Shown here: one piece after another, positions 56,817 through 64,000 of the stretch
How positions within the stretch are numbered: the stretch's first letter is position 1
How the letters are laid out: each line of letters starts with the position of its first letter
Origin: Holacanthus passer
Lineage: Eukaryota; Chordata; Actinopteri; Pomacanthidae
Direction: 5' to 3'
NCBI GenBank assembly: GCA_025331565.1
Contig: JAFREQ010000120.1
Span: forward strand, 992,001-1,056,000
Length of the DNA: 64,000 bases
Translations under genes and position numbers: made by a program
Notes under the pieces: generated by a model
Databases searched by the model: none
Seen by the model: only the letters and a program-made list of their open reading frames with translations
What the model was told of the DNA's origin: nothing

Positions 56817-59800
56817 CTGGAGGACACAGGAACACAAGCCAGGAGAAAAGTGTCTTCCCACCACAATCACAACTAATACAGCTGCTCATTCCACTGGTAG
56901 TTTCAGAGCCGAGGTTTAGCACAAGTTCTGCTCCACTAGTTTTCAGTTCTCATTGTATTTTTCAATAAAAGGTTTCTTGAATTGTTTTTTTTATTTTCTA
57001 TTTTTTATGAATAGCTTTAAGATGATGCAGTTGTTTTCTATCTATATTCTAAGTTAGATGAGGATTTGTTTCTGTACTGAATATGGATGTTTGGTCAATT
57101 CATAATTTCAAGGAGTGGTAATTCTTTAAAAAAACAATATTGTTGTTTACTCTTTTGTTATTGGCCTTTAACAAACACAACTCCCATAAGCTTATAACAG
57201 TTATGCATTCAGTTGTCAGCTACTTAACATGCAACAGTATGTTTTTTTAGATAGCAGTTATTTCAGCTAAAACTTTCCGCAAAATGACATTAGAAGATCG
57301 CGAGTACAAACTTCTTCTTCTTTTTTTTTTTTACAGATTAATCTGTCTTTGACTTTTTTTTAACGATTAAGGGTTCAGATTCTCACAGCAAGTGCTATAA
57401 AAGATACTGTGTGTGTGTGTGTGTGTGTGTGAGTATATATATAAATATATATAAATGAGTAGCAGAAGCTAGTGGAGCAGCAGTTAGCCTGAATTAACAT
57501 GTGATTGGCTGGATGTGGGTTGTTATTTACCACCTTGGACACATCAGCTGTATTGTAATTTGCTCCTTGGGCTGCGACAGTGGTGGTGTCTTTATTAAAT
57601 CTCGAAATAGTTTGATCAGGACTGGAGACCAAACCTTGGCAGCCACAAGGTGCAAAATAAAAGACCAGATAGAAAACACCCACACAACCTTTACCACATA
57701 GTGTGTCTCTCAAAGACCCCTTAACAGAAGACATCCTCTCATAAATTATTTTTTTTGAGTGTACTTAAAGAGTTAATAAATATCCATCAAATGTTATTTC
57801 AGATGTTAGTAACATATTAGATTTATGTCTTCGTGTTTCAGAGGATCTGTTGACTCTTGTGTTATTCATATATATCTGGCCTCACAGATCAAAGTGCCAA
57901 ATGAAATCAAGCTGTAGTCAATTTCAGTCACAGAGATTCGTTCTTCAAACTCTGATGATGCATTAAACTTCAGACAATAAATTCATTGAGGCCCAAAACA
58001 GATCACGCTCCAGAGCCAAGTCGAATCCTCTGATCACACTAAATTTATGTTGCTGCACACTGTGTGTACACAAAATCTATGCAAGGATTTGTTCCTGAAA
58101 CATCCTGGGATGAAGCTAGTACACCTGGTTATTACTTTGAAAATGTAAAATAAATCACAGGACCAAAGGATGCAGCTTATCAGAATTCTGTTCAGTTAAA
58201 TTATGATCAAATCTGTAGTAAAGTAGCTCCTCACCTCGATGGCAGAGTGCAGCGAGTACTCGTAGAGTTTCTTGAACTCGGCTCTGATGTCCAGCATGTC
58301 GATCTCAGACCGACTCACCATGATCCGGTTCAGAGTCGACTCGTCTGTTCCACCACCCTGACAATGAGATGAGATCGGCAGTGAAAACACGCACATACAC
58401 ACAACAGGGCAATAACACATTTTCACATTCTATGTAAAAAATTAATTCCCATGCAGTATTTCTCCTGCATTTATATTACATTGGTACTGATGACTTCTCT
58501 CTCCAGAATAAAAAACTAAACCAGCACATTGTAACACTGAACTCTTCTGTCTCAAACAGCACCTAGGAGGTGAACAGGGGACGAAACTGCTGTCAAAGAT
58601 TTACGTCTGATGATCTACATTTGTATTTGTAGACACATGAAACAGATGAATGAAAGAGTCTGTGCTGCTTTAACCCCATTCACCAGTGTTGCTGTTAGGA
58701 TCTGTGGGATTAGTGGTTGGATGGGGTTCCCAGCATGCATTGCTGTCTGCAACAACAGCTGTGTGCCAAATCCATACCGTACTGGCTCTAAGCAGGTTTT
58801 TGGTTTTTAGTCTGCAGTGTGTTGACACAGGAAAAGTGACAAAACGAAGTCTACTCAAAACAGACAGTATGCATACAAAATAACGTCTGATGGACATTAT
58901 TGTCCCACAATGCATTGGACAGAGGAAAGCTTAAAAAAATTAAAATAATTTGTGGTGGGAAACAGATCCAAAACATCTTCAAAAACAAAAGAATAAGTAT
59001 TAAATATTTGGAAAAACATTATGATGGCGCTGTTTTTTTTGCCAGTTTAACTGGCAGCAGATTTCTAAAGTTGTAGTTTAATTGTTGTCCAATGTCACAA
59101 GTATTATATCATTTCAGTATGTTGATATTTTTGGATACAAACAGCTAGAACAGTATACTATGACAATTAGTATAGCATATCCTGTATAGAATTAATAATG
59201 CAGTATGGATTTGGGACACAGCTGATGTTGTTTTTGATACTACCATTAGGGAACCATTGGGGGGCGCCAAAGTCAAAAGAAATGTTGAGGCTTAAAATTT
59301 CCCAATAATTGTGGATTCACCTGTGCAGTACAATTCATCTTGTTCTCTCAGTTGAACAGCTTTATATTATGGGCTGTACTTTCTTCAGTTAACATAACTA
59401 TGATGCTATGAGCAGGATATTGTTTATTCCTCTCTGTGTCTGTACAATGGTCTTCAACCGTGAACATGTGCAATAGAAACAGTACACTCACCTTCATGCT
59501 CTTATACAGGCATTCGGCAAAGTAGGCTGGTACGCTCTTCACACATTTCACTGGAGGAGTAACACAAGTTGTATTCAACAATTATAAAGTGTGACTTAGT
59601 TCAACAAAAATGACTACTAATAGTTCAACTGTATTCTTATGAAATGACTGTATACATTGTATTTGTAGCATCACGTATTTGACCGTAAAGCAGAAAATCA
59701 TTTCCATTTATGTCGTATTTGTATGTTTTTGTACACCTCATGTCCTGTCCAATAAAATATTACTGAAAGAAACAATGTGATTAAAAGCAGCATTTATACA

Positions 59801-62800
59801 AAGATAGAGATGAAAGCCATGTATGAAATTATAGTTGTATATGAAAATATACAGCTTTGTTGCTAAATATTTGTCAGATAACATTCAATAAAGCCATAGC
59901 CGACAGCTTTTAAATATCATATTATAAATTCACTATTGACAATGGGATATATACTCCATGACCAAAAGTATGTGGACACCCTTCCTCTACTCCCATATGT
60001 GATTGTTAAACATGTAGTTCACATCAACATGGGCACTGATCTGCTGCTCTTCTCTGAAAACTTTCCACAAGATTTTGTTCACATACTTTTGGCTATATAG
60101 TGAATAATATGTTCAAATTAAAAGTTCCAAGGACTACACAGCACATTCATGAGCTCATTAACCTACCGATAGCCACCAGCAGTTCCTCCAGCTCCCCTGA
60201 CATCTCTCCCTCGATGCTTTGTTGCAGAGTCTTTCCACTGATGTTCTTGTATTCAACAAGAGCTACACAAAAAAACAAAACAAAGAATGAAGACGAGTCT
60301 CAGTTGACATTTCCAGTTATTCCAGACTGACTATAATTTGCATGAACCAACTTTATTCTAGTCTAGATTAAACACAATATGCGTGAAACATGATGTACTT
60401 TGTCTCAGTTGAGGTATACTTCTGTGGCAGAGGATGTCAACAAATTTAGATTCATCTGTGCCCCATTTCTTCTCCCCGGCATTATAAAGAGTCTGTGTAG
60501 AAAAAAAAGTTATGGTTCAGGATATAATCAACATAAAGAGATATATGATATATAAAAACATTTTCACTATGAAAGTAGTTCAAACAGGTGTCATACTGCA
60601 CCTTGGCGTCTTCTTTCGCCTTATCTGTGTCAACTGTTGTGCTCTCGTCCCTCTTGCCCTGGAAGAAAAACCCAAAAAACTTTAATCTAAATATCATCAG
60701 GTGTTCTGTTAATTCCAGTACCCACTGCTGCCTTTACTTTTAAAAACTCCTGTTGTACGTTATTTTTTCTTGATTTATCTTTAGGGGAAATAATATAAAG
60801 GGACATAAAATGTGACATGTCATCTGTAAATGTGAAACAAGCATCATTTACAAAAAATCATTTACAAAAAAATTTTTGCTGATTAAATCCAGACTGTGAG
60901 GCAGGTGGTATTTTCACTTTATCTATCTTTCCAAATAACAAATCCTTTTTGCACCCATCTGTTCACGTTGTCTAGCGCATCACAGGTATTATAATAACTT
61001 AGATGAGATATAATTCTGTATAATGGTTCACATTTTCCTTTATATATTTAAAGACCAACCTCAGCCAGGAGCAGCAGTGCTTTGGAAAAGTCTCCAGAAA
61101 CTTCCTTCTTCAGGTCAAAGGTCAGCTTCTTCTCTGTTTCTGTGGAGGAAAAATATGAAAGACAAACTTGTGACTGCAATGAATCACAAAAACAAGAAAA
61201 TTCATACTGAAGGCCAGTCAGTCCAAAGCCTTTGGATGGACTGGAAATCTGATAGAGACCTTCATTCTCAGACTTTGACAATATGTAGACTTTTTAAGTA
61301 GAAATCTCTTTCACTATAATTATGCAAACACATTTACTGACCTCACCCTTTCAACGAGATTCTTAGGAATTGAGGGTGTTCACATACTTTACCTTGCAAA
61401 TAGACCTCAGTGAGAGCTGCAATTTGTTCATTGGATCTGGAGGCAAAGATTTCAATCAAGATGCTGTCTTTGGTTCCAACTCCCTGCAACATCACACAGT
61501 TACTTTACTGCTCAGAGTCGACTGTCTGAGCTCCATTTACATCATGAAAGACAATGAGAATAAACATGTGCCAAGATTTAAGTTCTGCTTTACTCCAAAA
61601 CAACGCATCCACAAATTGAAATCATGGGATTCAGTTCTACTAACTATTAGATTGTTTAATTTGAACATCAAATGAGTTTCGTGTGCCTGAATAAGAGCCA
61701 TACAGTATATTTTGCATTGACAAACATGACGTTCTCAATTCATCATAATGAATAATGAATCACCAAGGGAAAAACAGCCCTTATAAATAGATTAAAACTT
61801 TAAACCTAATCATCACTTCATCTGTACCGCTTTGTTTATGTGGTTCTATAAAGAAATATCCATTTCAGGTGTGAACTCAATTGAACCAAGGTTAGATATA
61901 TCATTTTCAGTCCAACCCAACAAGCTGAATGTATTCATGCATATTGTTGGAAAATGATTTCTTTCCTTGCACCAACATTTATTTGTAAAATTATTAAATC
62001 CCTTAAGAAAAGAGACAAAACTGACTTTCATGGCCCGCATCACTTCATGGCAGTCATACGCTGCTGGAAGGGTGATGAGCGCCACCAGCAGGTCCTCAAA
62101 GTCACCATGAGTGTCCCCTTTCAGGTCCTCCAGTAATGTCTGCAGTGAGACATACAAAGAGCACATCAGTTTCCCAATGGAAGCAGCCAACAACCACACC
62201 CATGCAAATACAGACACAGGCCTCTGTTGTACAGCCAAACACAGACTCATTACTTCAGCCAACACAGAGAAAGTCACAATTATCTGTCATGTTGTCATGA
62301 TTGTAATTCACTCTGGATAATACCAACAGGAGCGATGTCTTACTCTGCCGGTAGCTTCCTGATAAGCTTCACAGATGAGCTGCTTCTGAGCGCTGCTTCT
62401 ATGGGTCAAGATGTCAATCACAGTTTTCTCCGTAGTGCCTGAAACATTTTTGAAAAGAGACGTCAATAAACATACACAATAAAAGAAATGCAACCACACG
62501 TTTGTAGCAGAAAAAAACCATGGAAAGAAGTTGTTGGATTAATAAGAAATGAGGAGACATTTGTGCTACTTCTGTGTCAGTCACAGTAAAAGTAAGAAAA
62601 ATCCTTTGAAATTCTGTTTGAATTTTTTCTGAATGACAAATGTGCAATGGAAAGAAAGATGTTATGCCTTTATTTTATGTGAGGCTGAGGAAGAACCAAC
62701 ATAGCTGCCATAGATACATCTACTTCTATGTGTGTATGTGTGTGTGTATTTCTACCAAGTCCTTCTATGGCCTTCCTCAGAGCCACAGCATCGTCTCCTG

Positions 62801-63084
62801 CATCAAAGTTTGCTTTGGGCTTGATGGTTCCTCTCTCTCCAGTCTGAAGGACAGAATCACTTTGTTTTCTCTCTCCTTTGTTATTTGTGCAATAATAAAT
62901 GTCACAGTAAAAGTTTTCGTCGGACCTACCTTTGCTGAGAATGAAGAAGGAGAATTCACAAGACTGTCCAAGTCATCCTGCAGAATGTTTATCAGATGTG
63001 TTTAAAACGTCAGATGTGTTTAAAACGTCAGTCAAAACCTTATCAATAAAATAAAAAGACAGAACTTACCCATAAAGAAGTCAT
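56757..63084 (-). CDS. anxa3: anxa3, annexin A3 (13 coding exons)
   Basis: Annexins bind acidic phospholipid membranes in a calcium-dependent way. ANXA3 is a small cytosolic member implicated in membrane traffic and phospholipase A2 inhibition. The exons join to 339 codons (human about 323). Four annexin repeats are visible. Their GxGT-type calcium loops are GLGTTE (49-54), GVGTKD (121-126), KWGTDE (205-210) and GGGTDE (280-285). The N-terminus MTSLW resembles MASIW, the repeat 4 segment STLNRIMVSRSEIDMLDIRA is nearly identical to ANXA3, and the C-terminus is ICGGDD as in ANXA3. Whether it is the anxa3a or anxa3b paralogue cannot be told here. An extra 16-codon exon follows the start exon. 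Every intron phase is consistent and no frame break is seen. Confidence 0.94.
56817..58234 (-). other. anxa3 intron 12 (1.4 kb)
   Basis: A GT-AG intron with a (GT)n plus (AT)n microsatellite at 57409-57456 and T-rich runs near 57321-57332. No repeat body or exon is recognised. Confidence 0.8.
57409..57456. repeat. (TG)11 followed by AT-rich microsatellite
   Basis: TGTGTGTG for 23 bases, then GAGTATATATATAAATATAT and ATAAAT on the plus strand. Confidence 0.9.
58235..58357 (-). CDS. anxa3: anxa3 coding exon 12 (repeat 4)
   Basis: Encodes GGGTDESTLNRIMVSRSEID, MLDIRAEFKKLYEYSLHSAI and E. It contains the calcium loop KGGGTDE and is close to identical to human ANXA3 repeat 4. The acceptor is CATTGTCAG|GGT and the donor GAG|GTGAGG. 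Confidence 0.97.
58358..59491 (-). other. anxa3 intron 11 (1.1 kb)
   Basis: A GT-AG intron containing a 469-bp inverted-repeat-ended element (58756-59224). The rest is not recognised. Confidence 0.8.
58756..59224. mobile_element. Miniature inverted-repeat element, 469 bp
   Basis: The left end is CAGCTGTGTGCCAAATCCAT ACC and the right end is the inverted complement of CAGCTGTGTCCCAAATCCAT ACT, so 21 of 23 positions match. The interior is AT-rich with no coding frame. The 'GGGACACAGCT' and 'AGTATGGA' words are common in fish miniature elements. No target duplication is obvious. Confidence 0.65.
59492..59550 (-). CDS. anxa3: anxa3 coding exon 11 (repeat 3/4 junction)
   Basis: Encodes VKCVKSVPAYFAECLYKSMK, matching VNCVRNTPAFLAERLHRALK. 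The acceptor is TACTCCTCCAG|TGA and the donor AAG|GTGAGT. Confidence 0.95.
59551..60166 (-). other. anxa3 intron 10 (616 bp) with a Tc1-like relic
   Basis: A GT-AG intron holding a 158-bp miniature element (59947-60104) whose near end lies only about 60 bases from the exon 10 donor. Nothing else is recognised. Confidence 0.8.
59947..60104. mobile_element. Tc1/mariner-derived miniature element
   Basis: The left end TACTCCATGACCAAAAGTAT GTGGAC and the right end GTTCACATACTTTTGGCTAT ATAGTGA form imperfect inverted repeats around CCAAAAGTATGTG. These are the ends of a large family of fish Tc1-like transposons. The 158-bp copy keeps no transposase, so it is an internal-deletion derivative. Confidence 0.7.
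60167..60262 (-). CDS. anxa3: anxa3 coding exon 10 (repeat 3)
   Basis: Encodes TLVEYKNISGKTLQQSIEGE and MSGELEELLVAI plus a split Val codon. EYKNISGK matches EYRNISQK. The acceptor is TTGTGTAG|CTC and the donor ATCG|GTAGGT. Confidence 0.95.
60399..60492 (-). CDS. anxa3: anxa3 coding exon 9 (repeat 3; two in-frame donors)
   Basis: Encodes TLYNAGEKKWGTDESKFVDI, LCHRSIPQLRQ and the first base of a split Thr codon. The chosen donor CAAA|GTACAT at 60398 keeps SIPQLRQ, which matches SFPQLKL in human ANXA3. A second donor AGAA|GTATAC, 21 bases earlier (exon end 60420), has the same phase and would delete seven residues. Confidence 0.9.
60602..60658 (-). CDS. anxa3: anxa3 coding exon 8 (inter-repeat linker)
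   Basis: Encodes GKRDESTTVDTDKAKEDAK, the linker between repeats 2 and 3 (human GRRDESLKVDEHLAKQDAQ). It is phase 0 on both sides. The acceptor is TTCTTCCAG|GGC and the donor AAG|GTGCAG. Confidence 0.95.
60659..61059 (-). other. anxa3 intron 7 (401 bp)
   Basis: A GT-AG intron with no recognised content. Confidence 0.8.
61060..61139 (-). CDS. anxa3: anxa3 coding exon 7 (repeat 2 end)
   Basis: Encodes ETEKKLTFDLKKEVSGDFSK and ALLLLAE, matching the YKKSLGDDISSETSGDFRKA region of ANXA3. The donor is GAG|GTTGGT. Confidence 0.95.
61393..61483 (-). CDS. anxa3: anxa3 coding exon 6 (repeat 2)
   Basis: Encodes GVGTKDSILIEIFASRSNEQ and IAALTEVYLQ plus a split Glu codon, with the calcium loop KGVGTKD. 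The acceptor is GATGTTGCAG|GGA and the donor CAAG|GTAAAG. Confidence 0.95.
61484..62025 (-). other. anxa3 intron 5 (542 bp)
   Basis: A GT-AG intron. The open frames here (for example on the plus strand at 61370-61675) are shadows without family resemblance. Confidence 0.8.
62026..62139 (-). CDS. anxa3: anxa3 coding exon 5 (end of repeat 1, start of repeat 2)
   Basis: Encodes TLLEDLKGDTHGDFEDLLVA and LITLPAAYDCHEVMRAMK. LKGDTHGDFEDL carries the distal acidic cap residue of the repeat 1 calcium site. It is phase 0 on both sides. The donor is AAA|GTCAGT. Confidence 0.95.
62344..62438 (-). CDS. anxa3: anxa3 coding exon 4 (repeat 1)
   Basis: Encodes TTEKTVIDILTHRSSAQKQL and ICEAYQEATGR, with the GLGTT calcium loop at the junction. 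The third loop residue is T where most annexins have D. The acceptor is TGTTTCAG|GCA and the donor CAGA|GTAAGA. Confidence 0.95.
62439..62755 (-). other. anxa3 intron 3 (317 bp)
   Basis: A GT-AG intron with a short imperfect GT-rich stretch (62730-62748). Nothing else was seen. Confidence 0.8.
62756..62843 (-). CDS. anxa3: anxa3 coding exon 3 (start of repeat 1)
   Basis: Encodes TGERGTIKPKANFDAGDDAV and ALRKAIEGL plus the first base of Gly51. It corresponds to VGHRGTVRDYPDFSPSVDAE. The acceptor is TGTCCTTCAG|ACT and the donor CTTG|GTAGAA. Confidence 0.93.
62930..62977 (-). CDS. anxa3: anxa3 coding exon 2 (extra N-terminal 16 codons)
   Basis: Encodes DDLDSLVNSPSSFSAK, in phase 0 on both sides. 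The acceptor is ACATTCTGCAG|GAT and the donor AAAG|GTAGGT. It sits between MTSLW and TGERGTI, which are directly joined in the human protein as I recall it. Serine- and acid-rich, it lengthens the N-terminal regulatory tail. Confidence 0.8.
62993..63028. repeat. Perfect 18-bp tandem duplication in anxa3 intron 1
   Basis: CAGATGTGTTTAAAACGT occurs twice head to tail (62993-63010 and 63011-63028) inside a 92-bp intron, 16-51 bases before the exon 2 acceptor. Confidence 0.95.
63070..63084 (-). CDS. anxa3: anxa3 coding exon 1 (start, five codons)
   Basis: Encodes MTSLW and then the donor TTATGG|GTAAGT. The ATG context has A at -3. A splice acceptor TTTTCTACAG ends at 63105, so this exon is probably 63070-63104 with 20 bases of 5' UTR. 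A separate non-coding first exon must lie upstream, perhaps outside the window. Human ANXA3 likewise begins with a MASIW exon. Confidence 0.85.
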
Positions 63085-63104
63085 GATGACAGCAGGAAGT
63101 TCCT

Positions 63105-64000
63105 CTGTAGAAAACACATTCATAGTTAAGCTTTCTTGTTATTTTATTCTGGACGCGTTCTCACCAAAACTAAAGTCATAAAACAGCACAAATTCGAAAG
63201 TAATTTACATAGTTTCCAAGAGCAATTTATAATTTTCATCGCTGCTGTTTATTTCTTTAATGAGCTGGAGCCTATTCACTTAAGTTGATAAGAGAGTTTA
63301 TAGTAAATTGTAGGATTCTGTATATTGTTTCTGTAAACTCAACAGCATGAAGGAGAATATGTGTCAGGATAAAATATTTGACTTCTTTTAACTTGAATAG
63401 TGATAATTATTAGGCTGCTGATTAATTTCTCCAAATCTTGTGAATAAAACCAGAATGTGTTGTTGTTTATTGCCCCCACAAATCCCCAAATTTACTCCTT
63501 TACATTTCAAAATGTACCTCTGGAACCCTGTTGCTGGGACATTTGGAGATTTTTTAGGCACATATAGAAAACTGACATCATTACAATGACAAAAACACTA
63601 AAGCATGACTCATCAAGTCAAATTTCTCCACAGGATTAAACATCCTTGTCTTGTTGACACACCAATGTTTGCATGTGTGATCATGAACCTTTCGGCCTCA
63701 AATGAGCTTCCTTACTGCAGCCAGCTGTAGTTTTACATCACTGCCAAAATGTACCACAAACAACCAAAATCAACAATGATAGTTTTCAGTTGTTCTGAAT
63801 GTGATCACAAACTGAAAACCAGACAAGATACCAGCAGAGATTTAACAAATATCTTGCAGTTCAAAACACTCACTTTTACACTAAATTCCGAGTAGGAAGA
63901 CTGTTTTGGTTTGTTTAGTGACACAACATGAAGAAAAACATCATTAAATAGGTTTAATTTGCTGTGAAGGAAATAACCAACAGTTTCACTGCAGGACTTC
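63105..64000 (-). other. Upstream of anxa3 coding exon 1 (5' UTR intron)
   Basis: The acceptor ending at 63105 implies that this stretch is an intron in the 5' UTR. No CpG-rich promoter or clear first exon is visible to the window end, so the anxa3 promoter probably lies outside. No repeat is recognised. Confidence 0.55.

Noticed and set aside
1..64000. CRISPR arrays, tRNA or rRNA genes, viral or bacterial operons
   Set aside because: No regularly spaced direct repeats, cloverleaf sequences or contiguous long frames; the gene structure is clearly vertebrate.

Overview
The window is nuclear DNA of a bony fish, most likely a spiny-rayed (percomorph) teleost; I cannot name the species. The base composition is AT-rich with a CpG-rich promoter. 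The genes are split into many short exons by GT-AG introns, and the repeats are typical of teleosts: hAT-type elements, LINE tails, Tc1-like miniature elements and (CA)n/(GA)n microsatellites. Two protein-coding genes are present, both on the minus strand, so the window reads right to left in gene order. I see no bacterial, viral, CRISPR, rRNA or tRNA feature.

Gene 1 is anxa3 (annexin A3), 13 coding exons between 63084 and 56757, predicted at 339 residues. It encodes a four-repeat calcium-dependent phospholipid-binding protein. It carries an extra 16-codon exon near the N-terminus that I do not recall from the mammalian protein, and it has two in-frame competing splice donors in coding exon 9.

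Gene 2 is bmp2k (BMP-2-inducible kinase, Numb-associated kinase family), 16 coding exons between 44847 and 1178, about 1176 codons. Its kinase domain is intact (K70, HRD 169-171, DFG 189-191). A Q/H-rich middle and a C-terminal tail follow, the tail carrying about ten short 'F...PF' motifs. A CpG-rich promoter lies at about 44850-45740, the first intron is 17.7 kb, and the 3' UTR runs toward position 1. The anxa3-bmp2k order and orientation match my memory of the human 4q21 neighbourhood.

The most interesting signals are in bmp2k. (i) Exon 15, a frame-preserving 120-nt exon, is flanked on both sides by introns that appear to start with GC rather than GT. Reading through the first GC donor gives a stop three codons later, which predicts a short isoform at the point where mammalian BMP2K is known to split into long and short forms. 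(ii) Two single-base frame breaks, one after the CAG tract in exon 12 and one 30 codons from the C-terminus, interrupt an otherwise well conserved frame. Both lie in short homopolymers and may be assembly errors. (iii) Mobile-element sequence abuts the exon 11 splice acceptor.

The 11-kb intergenic region (45740-56756) holds three copies of one hAT-type repeat, a LINE reverse-transcriptase tail, two CTCF-like motifs in the same orientation and a perfect 39-bp inverted repeat with an 8-nt loop. I found no convincing undescribed multi-gene system. All exon boundaries were derived by eye from reading frame, splice consensus and remembered family sequences.
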